Assembly (NCBI RefSeq): GCF_000525995.1 | Contig: NZ_AODL01000008.1 | Location: 1 to 64,000 of the forward strand | Direction of reading: 5' to 3' | DNA: 64,000 nt | Origin: Paenilisteria riparia FSL S10-1204 | GTDB taxonomy: Bacteria > Bacillota > Bacilli > Lactobacillales > Listeriaceae | Part shown: positions 7,271 through 16,810 of the stretch, one piece after another | Layout: each line of letters opens with the position of its first letter | How positions within the stretch are numbered: position 1 is the first letter of the stretch | Position numbers and translations under genes: made by a program | Notes under the pieces: generated by a model | Told to the model about the DNA's origin: nothing | Seen by the model: only the letters and a program-made list of their open reading frames with translations | The model's database searches: none

Positions 7271-8605
7271 TTATGCTTCTACTTTTGTGAAGAATTGTGG
7301 TAGGTGTTCTTTGTGTGCTTCTAATAATTCATCAAGGACTGTTTGCGCGATATCGCCACTTGGAACTAATGGATTTAACGTGAAGGCTTGTAAGGCTGTG
7401 TCGTAATTGCCAGTTACCGCTGCTTCAATTGTTAACTCTTCCATTGCTTTCATCACTTGTAGCAAGCCGCGTTGTGCTGGCGGGAACTTTCCGAAGTTGA
7501 CTGGTTCTGCACCGTGAGCGCGGATAACACTTGTGATTTCAATGGCGCTATCATAAGGAACATCGTCAATCGCTCCGTTATTACGTGTGGAAACGACCAT
7601 CATTGTGCCTTTGTTATTGTAGATGGAGTTGATGATTTCGCATGCTGCGTCGCTGTAATGTGCTCCGCCGCGTTTTGCTAATTCTTCTGGTTTGTGGTCT
7701 AGGTTTGGATCTTTGTAAAGCTCGAATAAGCTTTCTTCTAAACGTTTTACAACTTGGCCACGGCTTCCTTCTGTTTTGAAGGCTTCTAGTTCTTCTTCAA
7801 GCATATTGTCAGTCATGTAGTAATAGCGGTGATATGGACATGGTAGCATTTTTAGATTGCGAACTTGTTCATATAGGAAGCGCATGTTTTTGATGTTTTC
7901 TACTACTTTTTCTGGGTTTGCATCTGGTGCGTAAAGGCCATCGATAACTTGTTCTGTTAGTTCTGTGCCGTCTTTGTCAAAAATGCGGTGCCAGTGTAAG
8001 TGGTTGATTCCAGCGAATTTGAAAAATAAATCTTCTTCTGGTTTTTTCAGGACGTCTGATGCGCTCTTGATTGCGCCGATTGGAACGTTACATAGACCGA
8101 TAACTTTGTCCCATTTTCCGTAGCGAAGAACGGCTTCGGTTACCATTCCAGCTGGGTTTGTAAAGTTGATAAGCCAAGCGTTCGGGCATAGTTCTTTCAT
8201 ATCTTCTACGATTCCTAGAATAACTGGAATTGTACGGAAGGCTTTGAACATACCGCCTGCACCGTTTGTTTCTTGTCCAATAATGCCGTGGCTTAACGGA
8301 ATGCTTTCGTCTTTAATACGTGCGTCAAGAAGACCTACGCGGAATTGTGTTGTTACGAAATCAGCGTCTTTTAATGCTTCGCGACGATCAAGTGTTAAAT
8401 GTACTTCGCAGTCAATACCTGCTGCTTTTACCATACGTTTCGCCATTGCGCCAACGATTTCTAATTTTTCACGGCCTGCTTCGATGTCTACTAGCCATAA
8501 TTCTCTGATTGGTAATTCGTCAAAACGTTTAATGAACCCTTCTACTAGTTCTGGAGTGTAGCTTGATCCTCCACCAATGGTAACGATTTTTACGCCTTTA
8601 CTCAT
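7271..8605 (-). CDS. 6-phospho-beta-glucosidase, glycoside hydrolase family 4
   Basis: 444 residues. The N-terminal GGGSSYTPEL is the NAD-binding loop of GH4, followed by LVDIEAGREKLEIVG. NFTNPAGMVTEA and GLCNVPIG hold the metal-binding Asn/Cys, and INHLHWH the second metal ligand. GH4 enzymes use NAD and Mn in an oxidation-elimination mechanism to cleave phosphorylated beta-glucosides delivered by the PTS. The start follows GGAGG by 9 bases and matches the family start MSKGVK; the longer frame upstream is not conserved. It is divergent from a LacI-type gene. A second GH4 copy at 14672 is closely related. Confidence 0.9.
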   Translation of the reverse strand: MSKGVKIVTIGGGSSYTPELVEGFIKRFDELPIRELWLVDIEAGREKLEIVGAMAKRMVKAAGIDCEVHLTLDRREALKDADFVTTQFRVGLLDARIKDESIPLSHGIIGQETNGAGGMFKAFRTIPVILGIVEDMKELCPNAWLINFTNPAGMVTEAVLRYGKWDKVIGLCNVPIGAIKSASDVLKKPEEDLFFKFAGINHLHWHRIFDKDGTELTEQVIDGLYAPDANPEKVVENIKNMRFLYEQVRNLKMLPCPYHRYYYMTDNMLEEELEAFKTEGSRGQVVKRLEESLFELYKDPNLDHKPEELAKRGGAHYSDAACEIINSIYNNKGTMMVVSTRNNGAIDDVPYDSAIEITSVIRAHGAEPVNFGKFPPAQRGLLQVMKAMEELTIEAAVTGNYDTALQAFTLNPLVPSGDIAQTVLDELLEAHKEHLPQFFTKVEA

Positions 8606-8667
8606 GTATACATACCTCCAAGAAATTTTATAAAGCGGTTTCTCTTGCTCTTCTTTATTGTATTCTA

Positions 8668-8687
8668 TGTAATGCATTACAGGTCAA
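8668..8687 (-). promoter_or_regulatory. GH4 promoter -35 with a 14-bp palindromic operator
   Basis: TGTAATGCATTACA (8668-8681) is a perfect palindrome that occupies the spacer directly after the minus-strand -35 box TTGACC (8682-8687). A repressor bound there would block the promoter. The divergently encoded LacI-type protein is the obvious candidate. The -10 box is weak (AATACA region). Confidence 0.55.
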
Positions 8688-8755
8688 GGATTAATTCAAA
8701 ACTTTTTTATTTTGGTTTTTGCGGTATACTAATTAAGGAAGAGGTGATGGTTTCG

Positions 8756-9727
8756 ATGGCAAATATTCAAGATATTGCAAAACTGGCTGGGGTTTCTGCG
8801 GCGACGGTTTCGCGGGTTGTGAGTGGACGCGGTTATGTGAGTGATGAAACGCGGGCGCGGGTGCAGGAAATTGTAGATCAGCTCGATTATGCACCGAATC
8901 GTAACGCGGTTTCTTTGAAAAAGGGCAAAACAATGATGCTTGGTATCGTGGCTTTGACTTTTGATAATTCGATGGGGGTTTTTCTGCGGAGTTTTTCAAT
9001 GGCGGCGCAGGAGGATGGATATAATGTGACGGTTTTCGTGACGAATGGGAGTAAGGAGCGGGAACTGGAGGCGCTTGAGATGTTGCGTCATAAGCAGTTG
9101 GATGCGCTTGTGTTTGTTTTGCGGCTCAGTCCTTGGGATGTGATTGAGAAATATGCGAAATATGGGCCGATTGTGACGTGGGAACGGGTGGAGTTGCAGA
9201 AAGTGGCTTCGGTTTTTATGGATCAGTATGATGGGTATATGTTGGGATTGGAGCATTTGTACGCGCAAGGATATCGCCGAATTGTGAATATTTACGGGCG
9301 AATGTCGGGGAAAAATACGCGTGGGCGGATGCGGGCTTTTGCTGATTTTTGTGAGAAGTATGAGCTTAATCCGAATGAGATGGAGCATTTTTATAATAAG
9401 GGACGGATTACGCATGGCGAGGAGATTGCGCACTGGTGGTTGGCGCAAGATGTGAAGGCAGATGCGATTTTGTGCCCGACGGATTATTTGGCTTCTGGGT
9501 TTATTGCGGAGGCGCGGCGAATTGGGATTCGGATTCCTGAGGATGTTGCGGTTGTCGGGTTTGATGATACGAATAATGTGGCGCGCTTGTTTGATATGAC
9601 GACGATTCATTATCCGATTGATTTGCAGGCGGAAAATGCGTTTCGGATTATTTCGAATCGGTTAGATGATAAGAATGAGCCCTTACAGCATTTGGAATTT
9701 ACACTTGTAGAACGAAAAACGACGTAA
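8756..9727 (+). CDS. LacI/GalR-family transcriptional regulator
   Basis: 323 residues. The N-terminal helix-turn-helix IQDIAKLAGVSAATVSRVVS (residues 4-23) is diagnostic of LacI/GalR. The C-terminal two-thirds is a periplasmic-binding-protein-like effector domain with the family signature VVGFDDTNN near the end. The start at 8756 is chosen because GAGGTG is 9 bases upstream; another in-frame ATG three codons earlier is too close to it. It is divergent from the GH4 gene, which it probably represses at the TGTAATGCATTACA palindrome. Codon usage is more GC-rich than in its neighbours. Confidence 0.9.
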   Translation: MANIQDIAKLAGVSAATVSRVVSGRGYVSDETRARVQEIVDQLDYAPNRNAVSLKKGKTMMLGIVALTFDNSMGVFLRSFSMAAQEDGYNVTVFVTNGSKERELEALEMLRHKQLDALVFVLRLSPWDVIEKYAKYGPIVTWERVELQKVASVFMDQYDGYMLGLEHLYAQGYRRIVNIYGRMSGKNTRGRMRAFADFCEKYELNPNEMEHFYNKGRITHGEEIAHWWLAQDVKADAILCPTDYLASGFIAEARRIGIRIPEDVAVVGFDDTNNVARLFDMTTIHYPIDLQAENAFRIISNRLDDKNEPLQHLEFTLVERKTT

Positions 9728-9747
9728 CTTGTGTGTCGCGTCGTTTT
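9716..9747. terminator. Bidirectional terminator
   Basis: AAAACGACG and CGTCGTTTT form the stem between two convergent genes, with A/T runs on both sides. It overlaps the end of the LacI-type gene. Confidence 0.75.
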
Positions 9748-9750
9748 CAT

Positions 9751-10120
9751 CTATATAGAAATAATCGTTAGTATGAGTGCGATGATTGCTGGGATGCCTT
9801 GTGCGAAGAAAATTCGCTTGGACACTGTAGCGGCGCCGTATAATGCTGCGATGACGACACAACTTAAGAAGAAAAGTGCGATTTGTAAGCCAATTTGGGG
9901 GGGCGGGGTAAAGGACACTCCAGACGAGGCCGGCTGCTAGGAAGCCATTGTATAGGCCTTGATTGGCTGCGAGTTCTTTGGCGTTCTCAGCTTTTTCTTT
10001 TGTGATGTTAAAGGTTTTGAGTGTTCTTGGTTTTGTAAAGGCGAACATTTCGAAATACATAATGTAAAAGTGCATGAGGGCAACGATTACGATAAAAATG
10101 GGCGTTAGGATGGGAATCAT
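9751..10120 (-). pseudogene. DUF1304 membrane protein, frameshifted in a G7 tract
   Basis: The N-terminal half reads MIPILTPIFIVIVALMHFYIMYFE..., typical of the DUF1304 family of small four-TM proteins. The frame is lost at the G run 9897-9903. One base fewer restores QIGLQIALFFLSCVVIAALYGAATV and a stop at 9751, for 122 residues, the family length. The indel lies in a homopolymer, so a sequencing error (or slipped-strand variation) is likelier than decay. It overlaps the upstream MarR gene by four bases (ATGA), so it forms an operon with that regulator. Function is unknown. Confidence 0.75.
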
Positions 10121-10572
10121 TTTTTCTCTCCTTTTAGATGTTGTAGTTGGGTTAGTACTTGGGTTAATGTTTCTGTGATAGCTTCGATGGTTTCTGAGGA
10201 TTGGGTTGCGAGTTGTTCTTGGGTGGTTTGATAAAATGGGAGGATCTCGATGCTTTGTTGGGCAAGTTCGATGCCTTTATTGGTGAGTGTAAGACTTGTT
10301 TCGCGACGGTCTTTCTTGGAAAATTCGCGCTTGATGTAGCCTTTTGTTACGAGCTGGTCGACTTGGGTGCTGGCGGTGCTTTTGGATAGGGATAGTTGGT
10401 CGATGACTTGTTTTAGCGTGCCGCCTTGGTGGAATTGAATTGTGTTGATGATTGCTAGTTGGTGGAATGTGACGCCAAGTTCGGATTCGTGTTGTTTGGT
10501 GATTTGGCTGAGGGCGTTGTTAATGCTGACGATGGCTTTGATGATATCGCCAGTTTGCTGTAGGGATGGCAT
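10117..10572 (-). CDS. MarR-family transcriptional regulator
   Basis: 151 residues with a winged helix (about 35-100), including the recognition region LKQVIDQLSLSKSTASTQVD and the wing KKDRRETSLTLTNKGIEL. MarR proteins bind as dimers to palindromes and are usually autoregulatory. A GTTCTATTATGAAC repeat sits 39 bases upstream of its start. It is co-transcribed with the overlapping DUF1304 membrane protein. Ligand unknown. Confidence 0.88.
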   Translation of the reverse strand: MPSLQQTGDIIKAIVSINNALSQITKQHESELGVTFHQLAIINTIQFHQGGTLKQVIDQLSLSKSTASTQVDQLVTKGYIKREFSKKDRRETSLTLTNKGIELAQQSIEILPFYQTTQEQLATQSSETIEAITETLTQVLTQLQHLKGEKK

Positions 10573-10610
10573 GGTGCACCTCTTTTCTTTTTTTAGTTCA
10601 TTTTAGAGTA

Positions 10611-10624
10611 GTTCTATTATGAAC
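10611..10624. promoter_or_regulatory. Candidate MarR operator
   Basis: GTTC-TATTAT-GAAC inverted repeat in the short promoter region of the marR-DUF1304 operon. Autoregulation is inferred from family habit. Confidence 0.4.
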
Positions 10625-10656
10625 CATTGTAAATCAGGGTGCAATGTATTTGCTTG

Positions 10657-10698
10657 GTAAAAATAGAGCGAGGATGGTTGATGCGCGTCCTCGCTCTT
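10657..10698 (-). terminator. Terminator of the UPF0210/ACT operon
   Basis: On the minus strand AGAGCGAGGA pairs with TCCTCGCTCT and is followed by ATTTTTA. Confidence 0.85.
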
Positions 10699-10702
10699 GT
10701 GA

Positions 10703-12058
10703 TTAGTTCTTGAAGGAATGGATTGGGGCTGGGATTCGGCCGCCGCGTGCGATGAAATCTGCGGATGAGTTTTGGTTGATTTTCATGACGGGGGCTGTTC
10801 CTAGTAGTCCGCCGAATTCGACCGTGTCGCCTACTTTTGTGCCTTTGGCTGGGATGATGCGAACAGCGGTTGTTTTGTTGTTGATGACACCAATCGCTGC
10901 TTCGTCGGCGATCATTGCGGCGATTGTCGTTGCTGGCGTGTCGCCTGGTATCGCAATCATGTCTAGTCCTACGGAACAGATGGCGGTCATTGCTTCTAGT
11001 TTTTCGAGATTGAGTGCGCCTGCGTTGACGGCTTCGATCATGCCGATGTCTTCGGAGACTGGGATGAAGGCGCCACTTAGTCCGCCGACGTGTCCGCATG
11101 CCATGACGCCGCCTTTTTTCACTGCGTCATTTAGGAGCGCTAGTGCTGCGGTTGTGCCGTGGGTACCGACCATTTCTAAGCCCATTTCTTCTAGTATGTG
11201 TGCCACGGAATCTCCAACGGCTGGTGTTGGTGCTAAGGAGAGGTCGACGATACCGAATGGGACGCCGAGTCGTTCGGACGCAACTTGTCCTACTAGTTCA
11301 CCCATGCGTGTAATTTTGAAGGCGGTTTGTTTGACCATTTCGGCGACTTTATCGAAGCTCTCTCCTTTTACTTTTTCGATGGCGCGTTTTACGACACCTG
11401 GGCCGCTGACGCCTACATTGATAACGCAATCGGCCTCGCCAACGCCATGGAAAGCGCCTGCCATGAAGGGATTATCTTCTACTGCGTTAGCAAAAACGAC
11501 TAATTTTGCGCAACCTAATCCTTGTGTGTCTGCTGTTAGTTCTGCGGTTTGTTTGATGACTTCGCCCATGTCGCGAACGGCATCCATGTTTATTCCTGTG
11601 CGTGTGGAGCCAATGTTAACAGATGAACATACATGCTCTGTTTGTGCTAATGCTTCTGGGATCGACTGAATCAGTATTTTGTCGCCTTTTGTGTACCCTT
11701 TTTCGACTAGTGCTGAAAAACCACCGATAAAATTGACACCCACTGTTCGTGCTGCTTCATCCAATGTTTTGGCGAACGCAACGTAATCTTTGTCGTCTGA
11801 TGCGCCGGCAATGATGGCAATTGGTGTGACGGAAATACGTTTATTGATAATTGGAATGCCGTATTCGGATTCGATTTGTTCGCCGGTTTCGACTAATTTT
11901 GCGGCGTATGTAGTGATTTTTTTGTAGATGTTTGCGCGCGCTTTTTCCCCGTCGCTGTCTATGCAATCGAGCAGTGAGATTCCCATTGTAATCGTTCGGA
12001 TATCCAGCTTTTCTTCTTCAATCATGCGGATTGTTTCTAATATTTGCTTTGTTTCCAT
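10703..12058 (-). CDS. UPF0210/DUF711 (PFL family) protein
   Basis: 451 residues, the usual length of this highly conserved family, which is structurally related to pyruvate-formate-lyase-type barrels. Characteristic stretches include [20 protein letters not shown] and [20 protein letters not shown]. No biochemical role is firmly established. It lies 17 bases downstream of a small ACT-domain gene, an association conserved across Firmicutes that suggests regulation by a small ligand. GGAGG precedes the ATG. Confidence 0.9.
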   Translation of the reverse strand: METKQILETIRMIEEEKLDIRTITMGISLLDCIDSDGEKARANIYKKITTYAAKLVETGEQIESEYGIPIINKRISVTPIAIIAGASDDKDYVAFAKTLDEAARTVGVNFIGGFSALVEKGYTKGDKILIQSIPEALAQTEHVCSSVNIGSTRTGINMDAVRDMGEVIKQTAELTADTQGLGCAKLVVFANAVEDNPFMAGAFHGVGEADCVINVGVSGPGVVKRAIEKVKGESFDKVAEMVKQTAFKITRMGELVGQVASERLGVPFGIVDLSLAPTPAVGDSVAHILEEMGLEMVGTHGTTAALALLNDAVKKGGVMACGHVGGLSGAFIPVSEDIGMIEAVNAGALNLEKLEAMTAICSVGLDMIAIPGDTPATTIAAMIADEAAIGVINNKTTAVRIIPAKGTKVGDTVEFGGLLGTAPVMKINQNSSADFIARGGRIPAPIHSFKN

Positions 12059-12075
12059 ATGAGCGGCACCTCCTC

Positions 12076-12342
12076 TTATAATTTATGCATTGAATTGAAA
12101 ATTTCTTCGCGTTGGATGCTGATTTTAACGCCTAATTCTTCGCCTTTTTTTGCAAGGTGGCTTTTTATTTCGTCGAATGGTTGGGTCGTTGTGATATCTA
12201 GCATCATCATCATTGTGAAATATCCGTCCATAATGGTTTGGGATACGTCGAGAATGTTGATTTCAAGCGCGCTTAGTTCACCGGTCACGCCAGATATAAT
12301 GCCCACTTTATCTTTACCTATTACTGTTAAAATTGCTTTCAA
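12076..12342 (-). CDS. ACT-domain protein, UPF0237 family
   Basis: 88 residues comprising one ACT domain ([20 protein letters not shown] at the start, [20 protein letters not shown] in the middle). The start is a TTG (12340-12342) preceded 8 bases upstream by AAGGAG; longer frames to an ATG at 12399 would run through this ribosome site and do not match family length. ACT domains bind amino acids or related ligands. It is followed by the UPF0210 partner. Confidence 0.88.
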   Translation of the reverse strand: MKAILTVIGKDKVGIISGVTGELSALEINILDVSQTIMDGYFTMMMMLDITTTQPFDEIKSHLAKKGEELGVKISIQREEIFNSMHKL

Positions 12343-12445
12343 ATTCTTCAGCTCCTTTTTTAATTGATAGGTTCTATTATACTTCTTATGCGGCAACATT
12401 TCACTAAGTATTTAGAAAAAAATAAATTTAATGATTTATAAACAA

Positions 12446-12483
12446 AAAATACCTGCTCAACGGGATAGCTAAGCAGGTATTTC
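12446..12483 (-). terminator. Terminator of hmp
   Basis: On the minus strand AAATACCTGCT pairs with AGCAGGTATTT, followed by a short T run. Confidence 0.85.
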
Positions 12484-12486
12484 AGT

Positions 12487-13617
12487 TTATTTTATTAGGC
12501 TGAGTGCTGGTTGGAAAGCTTCGAAGTGGATGTTTTTTTGCTCGTGACCTAGTTCTAGTAGTAATGCTTCGACTTCTTGCATGAAAGGCACTGGTCCGCA
12601 TAAATAAATGGCAGAGCCTGATGGAACAAGTTTTTCGATGTCTGCTTTTGTTAGTTTTTTGCCAGCGAATTGGTGGTAGTGGCCGCCAAGTTGTGTTTGA
12701 AAGTCTTTGGAGAAGGCGGCGTATTCTTCGGAGCGCACGCAATGAATGAGTTCTAGTCCCTCTGGTTTGGTGAAGCTGTCAACCATTGCTGCTATTGGCG
12801 TGATCCCGATTCCTCCTGCGATGAATGTGTGCTGATTATTCGTAGTGTTTAGCGTGAAATCGCCTGCTGGTAAAGTTGCAAGAATTGTATCACCGATTTG
12901 AAAGTTTTCATAAATATGATTGGAAACAACGCCTGCTGGTTCATGTTCATTTTCGCGTTTGATTGCGACTTGATAGTATTTATTATTGAACGCTTTTGTT
13001 AGGCTGTACTGGCGATTATGGAAAAGCTGGTCCATTTTTACACGTAGGGATATGTATTGGCCAGGGCTAAAATCAAGCAGTTCACCACCATCATCACGCA
13101 TCAAATTCAAAGTGAAGATATTTGGCGTGACATCTTGTTTATCGGTAATTTTGAACGGTATAAAATCTTGGTTTCGCGTATCACCGAGTGCATCGTACAT
13201 TTCTTGTTCTACTTCGATGAAAATGTCAGCGATGATACCATAAGCTGCGCCCCATGCATCTAGGATTTCTGGTGTGGCTGCATCACCGAGATATTCTGCG
13301 ATTCCTTTTAGTAAATATTCGCCAACGATTGGATAGTGCTCTGCTTTAATTGTCAGACTTCTATGTTTATGCGCGATTGTTTTGACTTGTGGTAGGAGAA
13401 CTTCTAATCGCTCGATATTTTCGGCTGCTAAATAGACCGTGTTGGCTAGTGCCAGTGGTTGTGTGCCGATTTCTTGGTTAGTCATGTTGAAATAATTTAA
13501 TAACTCCGGATGTGCTGCGAACATTTTTTTGTAAAAGATAGATGTAATTTCTTTCCCATGTTCTTTCAAAAGTGGCGCCGTTGATTTTACGATTTGTTTT
13601 TGTTCTTCTGTTATCAT
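12487..13617 (-). CDS. hmp: Flavohaemoglobin, nitric oxide dioxygenase
   Basis: 376 residues: a globin domain (about 1-135) with the proximal-His region IAHKHRSLTIKAEHYPIVGEY, then an FAD-binding domain (RQYSLTKA) and an NAD domain with GGIGITP and the C-terminal YLCGPVPFM. It converts NO to nitrate using O2 and NAD(P)H, in the cytoplasm. AGGGGG precedes the ATG. Gene is monocistronic with its own terminator. To my recollection L. monocytogenes lacks hmp, so this marks either another Listeria lineage or an acquisition. No NsrR box was recognised. Confidence 0.95.
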   Translation of the reverse strand: MITEEQKQIVKSTAPLLKEHGKEITSIFYKKMFAAHPELLNYFNMTNQEIGTQPLALANTVYLAAENIERLEVLLPQVKTIAHKHRSLTIKAEHYPIVGEYLLKGIAEYLGDAATPEILDAWGAAYGIIADIFIEVEQEMYDALGDTRNQDFIPFKITDKQDVTPNIFTLNLMRDDGGELLDFSPGQYISLRVKMDQLFHNRQYSLTKAFNNKYYQVAIKRENEHEPAGVVSNHIYENFQIGDTILATLPAGDFTLNTTNNQHTFIAGGIGITPIAAMVDSFTKPEGLELIHCVRSEEYAAFSKDFQTQLGGHYHQFAGKKLTKADIEKLVPSGSAIYLCGPVPFMQEVEALLLELGHEQKNIHFEAFQPALSLIK

Positions 13618-13690
13618 GATTCAGTCCCCCTAAAAAATGGTATACATCTATTCTAACACAGTGCGCAAGGCATTTTTCTCATGGTTTTCC

Positions 13691-14443
13691 CTATTTTTCT
13701 TCGCGGTCTATCTGGGTTCTGATTTCGCGAGCAATGCATTCGATTGTATAAACGGCTGGGAGTTGGGATGTGATGTCGGCTTCTTGGTACATTTCTTTGT
13801 TGATGTAGTATGGGATGTTAGCATCGGACAGTTTTGCCATTGTTGATTTTGCGCTGTTGGTGATGGTGATAATTTTGCATTTCTGGGTTTTTAGTTGGTG
13901 AATGTATTTAATGAGATCTTCATTTTCGCCTGACACGGAGATCGCGATGAGACAGATTTTGTCGGATATTTTGCTAGACAAGTGGTAAAATGGGTGGTTC
14001 AGCGGATCTTCGATGTGTAGCGCCAACGTGAACAAAGAGGAGAAATAGAGCGCGCCATATTCAGCGATAATTCCGGATGCCCCGATGCCAACAAATAAAA
14101 CTAACTCCGCATCGCGTAAAATTTTCGCAGATTGAGCAATATTGGCCTTGAATTCAGGTTGAGCTGTGCGTTTTAGAAAATCAATATACGTTGTCTCATC
14201 CGACATGTCCACACTTATTTTCGTCCGATTCTGCGCATACATTTGCAACTTCACACGAAACTCAGAAAAACCGTTACACCCAAACTTCCGACAAAATCTT
14301 AAAATCGTCGTTGTGCTAACATGTGTTGCATCGGCTAAATCTCGTATCCGCATATAAATGACCGTGTCCAAATTGCCAACTACATAGTGGTAAATTGTCA
14401 TTTCTGTATCGTTTAGTTCGATTGTTTTGTCTAAAAAAAGCAT
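13691..14443 (-). CDS. RpiR/MurR-family transcriptional regulator
   Basis: 250 residues. The N-terminal HTH has the family pattern RDLADATHVSTTTILRFCRK (about 34-53), followed by a SIS sugar-phosphate-binding domain (LVLFVGIGASGIIAEYG, then CLIAISVSGENEDLIKYI). Such regulators sense phosphosugars. It is divergent from the second GH4 enzyme gene, so it probably controls that gene in response to a phosphorylated beta-glucoside. Confidence 0.9.
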   Translation of the reverse strand: MLFLDKTIELNDTEMTIYHYVVGNLDTVIYMRIRDLADATHVSTTTILRFCRKFGCNGFSEFRVKLQMYAQNRTKISVDMSDETTYIDFLKRTAQPEFKANIAQSAKILRDAELVLFVGIGASGIIAEYGALYFSSLFTLALHIEDPLNHPFYHLSSKISDKICLIAISVSGENEDLIKYIHQLKTQKCKIITITNSAKSTMAKLSDANIPYYINKEMYQEADITSQLPAVYTIECIAREIRTQIDREEK

Positions 14444-14510
14444 ATAACAATGCCTCCTAATCCAGCTTTATACCGATATTTTATCATGTTTAACACACAT
14501 GTGACAACCC

Positions 14511-14645
14511 GTTACACAAAAGTAACAAATTCCATCTTCAAAAATCCTTACCAAATAATCATTAAATCGTAGCTATTTTTTCATTTTCGTCCTATACTAT
14601 GGAGGAAGAAAGCGTAAAGCAAATTGTGAACTTGTCGTGAGTTCA
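14511..14645. promoter_or_regulatory. Divergent control region between rpiR-type and GH4 genes
   Basis: It holds two inverted repeats: GTTAC-acaaaa-GTAAC (14511-14526) and TGAACT-N7-AGTTCA (14627-14645). A -10-like TATACT lies at 14593-14598 without a clear -35. The second repeat would lie just downstream of the start point and could be the RpiR-type operator. Assignment is inferred from position only. Confidence 0.4.
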
Positions 14646-14671
14646 AATCTATTCTATTGGAGGAAATATTG

Positions 14672-15994
14672 ATGTCTAAAGGTATCAAAATCGCTACAAT
14701 TGGTGGCGGCTCAAGCTATACTCCCGAATTAATTGAAGGTTTTATCAAACGTCAAAATGAATTACCCGTCCGTGAAATCTGGCTTGTAGACGTTCCTGCC
14801 GGTAAAGAGAAATTAGAAATCGTTGGTAACTTAGCGAAACGCATGGTTGAAAAAGCTGGTGCGGATATCGAGATTCATTTAACAATGGATCGTGAAGAAG
14901 CGCTAAAAGATGCTGATTTCGTTACAACACAATTACGCGTTGGTCAATTAGATGCGCGTGTGAAAGACGAACGTATTCCGAATTCTCATGGTGTTGTCGG
15001 ACAAGAAACAAACGGCCCTGGTGGTATGTTTAAAGGTTTCCGCACAATTCCCGTTATTTTAGACATTTGTAAAGATATGGAGCGTCTATGCCCTAAAGCA
15101 TGGTTAATCAACTTCGCGAACCCTGCTGGAATGGTAACAGAAGCCGTTCTTCGTTACAGCAATATCAAAAAAGTTGTCGGCTTATGTAACGGCCCAATTG
15201 GCATCGAGAAAAATATTGCGGATATTCTAGGCGTTGACCACAGCGAAATTTACGTAGAATTTGTCGGCTTAAATCATATGGTTTTTGCAAAAACAGTTTA
15301 TAAAGATGGCGAAGATGTAACTGCTGAAGTCGTTACAAAAATGACAGAAGGCGAATCTGGTTCTACTTTGAAAAACATTAATGCCACTGGTTGGGACGCA
15401 ACGTTCTTACGTACTTTAAACATGATTCCAATCGACTACTTGCGCTACTACTGGCAAACACGTACACAACTGGAAGATCAACAAGCTGCCTACGAAAAAC
15501 ACGGTACACGTGCAGAAGTCGTAAAACGCGTAGAAGCAGAACTTTTCGAGCTGTACAAAGATGTTGATTTAGCGGAAAAACCAAAACAATTGGAACAGCG
15601 TGGCGGTGCTTATTATAGTGAAGCTGCTTGTAACTTGATTAACTCGATTTACAATGATAAACGCGATATTCAAATTGTAAATACACGAAACAACGGTGCC
15701 ATTTTGGACATCGATCCAGATTCTGCGATTGAAACAAACTGCGTGATTACACGTCAAGGTCCCATTCCACTAGCAAGCGGTCACCTTCCTGTTGCAATCA
15801 ATGGCATCATCCAACAAATCAAAACAGTAGAACGCCTAACAGCCGAAGCAGCAGTGACTGGCGACTACGATAAAGCATTGCTAGCACTAACCGTAAACCC
15901 TCTAGTACCAAGTGATACCGATGCACGTGTCTTGCTTGACGAATTACTAGAAGCACACAAAGAACATTTACCACTTTTCTTCAAAAATAAATAA
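14672..15994 (+). CDS. 6-phospho-beta-glucosidase, glycoside hydrolase family 4 (second copy)
   Basis: 440 residues, closely related along its length to the GH4 enzyme at 7271-8605 (same GGGSSYTPEL NAD loop, NFANPAGMVTEA, GLCNGPIG). Where the first copy has INHLHWH this one has LNHMVFA, so substrate preference may differ. The start is fixed by GGAGG 9 bases upstream and by the shared MSKGIK start. It is under a divergent RpiR-type regulator and has its own terminator; no transporter is attached. Confidence 0.9.
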   Translation: MSKGIKIATIGGGSSYTPELIEGFIKRQNELPVREIWLVDVPAGKEKLEIVGNLAKRMVEKAGADIEIHLTMDREEALKDADFVTTQLRVGQLDARVKDERIPNSHGVVGQETNGPGGMFKGFRTIPVILDICKDMERLCPKAWLINFANPAGMVTEAVLRYSNIKKVVGLCNGPIGIEKNIADILGVDHSEIYVEFVGLNHMVFAKTVYKDGEDVTAEVVTKMTEGESGSTLKNINATGWDATFLRTLNMIPIDYLRYYWQTRTQLEDQQAAYEKHGTRAEVVKRVEAELFELYKDVDLAEKPKQLEQRGGAYYSEAACNLINSIYNDKRDIQIVNTRNNGAILDIDPDSAIETNCVITRQGPIPLASGHLPVAINGIIQQIKTVERLTAEAAVTGDYDKALLALTVNPLVPSDTDARVLLDELLEAHKEHLPLFFKNK

Positions 15995-16000
15995 GTATGC

Positions 16001-16038
16001 TAAAAGAGGCCTAGCATTTTACTGTTTGGCCTCTTTTA
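16001..16038 (+). terminator. Terminator of the second GH4 gene
   Basis: TAAAAGAGGCC and GGCCTCTTTTA flank a 16-base loop, followed by T-rich sequence. Confidence 0.85.
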
Positions 16039-16149
16039 TTTGTGACAAAAAATACACAAATAGTACGTATTCATGTGCACTATTTAACACCTTTTCATCC
16101 AGTCTCACTGTATAATACTATTATAAGATTACTAGGAGTGAAAACAAAC

Positions 16150-16761
16150 ATGTATAAAAAATTAACCACAACAGCCCTCGTTACATCCGCCGTCCTACTA
16201 TTACTTCCAACTAGCCTCGCGCATCGCAATGTCAAAGCAAAAACAATTCCTCAAAAATCCGAATTATTAATTTCCGGAAGCGACCGCATCAAAGGGATTT
16301 CTTTGCATGCCCATCGCTATTTCGTTGAGAAAAACACCTTTTTCGATCCGATGATGCCACCAATTTCGTTAACTGCTTACGACGATGATAACCATATCGA
16401 TTTAACCCCTTCGATTCTAGTAACCGAAAACGATGTCGATACAAGCAAAGTTGGAACTTACCACGTGACCTACCGCGCTATTGCCCCAGATGGTCGTTGG
16501 AAAGAACGCCGAGTTGAAGTAAATGTCGTTGCTAAGCCAATTATCGAAGCACAAGATACGACTATTACGCGCGGTACTGATTTTGATTTCATAAAAAATG
16601 TGTCGGCTTTTGATGAGCTTGCAGGTGACATCCGGATTTTCCTTCATGTGAAGGCCAGTGATTTAAATACAAATTTACCCGGAAAATATTTCATAACGTA
16701 CACCGCTTCGAATTTCTATGGCTTAACTACTGAAAAAACGATTTATGTGACAGTGAAATAA
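16150..16761 (+). CDS. Secreted protein with two DUF5011 Ig-like repeats
   Basis: 203 residues. A basic n-region plus hydrophobic core (MYKKLTTTALVTSAVLLLLPTS) forms a signal peptide, with possible cleavage near LAHRNVKA. Two bacterial Ig-like (DUF5011) repeats follow, each with the VGTYHVTY or PGKYFITYTAS strand signature and ending in VNV/VTVK. There is no LPXTG or GW anchor, so it is probably secreted or loosely surface-bound. AGGAGTG precedes the ATG; an upstream in-frame ATG would bury the signal peptide. Confidence 0.75.
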   Translation: MYKKLTTTALVTSAVLLLLPTSLAHRNVKAKTIPQKSELLISGSDRIKGISLHAHRYFVEKNTFFDPMMPPISLTAYDDDNHIDLTPSILVTENDVDTSKVGTYHVTYRAIAPDGRWKERRVEVNVVAKPIIEAQDTTITRGTDFDFIKNVSAFDELAGDIRIFLHVKASDLNTNLPGKYFITYTASNFYGLTTEKTIYVTVK

Positions 16762-16762
16762 G

Positions 16763-16810
16763 AAAGAGTTTGAGCATTCATCCAGATTGATGGCGCTCAA
16801 ACTCTTTTTT
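16763..16810. terminator. Bidirectional terminator
   Basis: AAAGAGTTTGAGC and GCTCAAACTCTTT form a strong stem with T6 on the plus strand, between convergent genes. Confidence 0.85.

Noticed and set aside
8996-9610. 204-residue minus-strand frame opposite the LacI-type gene
   Set aside because: Antisense to a conserved gene; composition rich in Ile, Arg, Asn and His typical of shadow frames.
10617-11099. 160-residue Arg-rich frame on the minus strand
   Set aside because: Shadow of the UPF0210 gene in another frame; extreme Arg/His content and no ribosome site.
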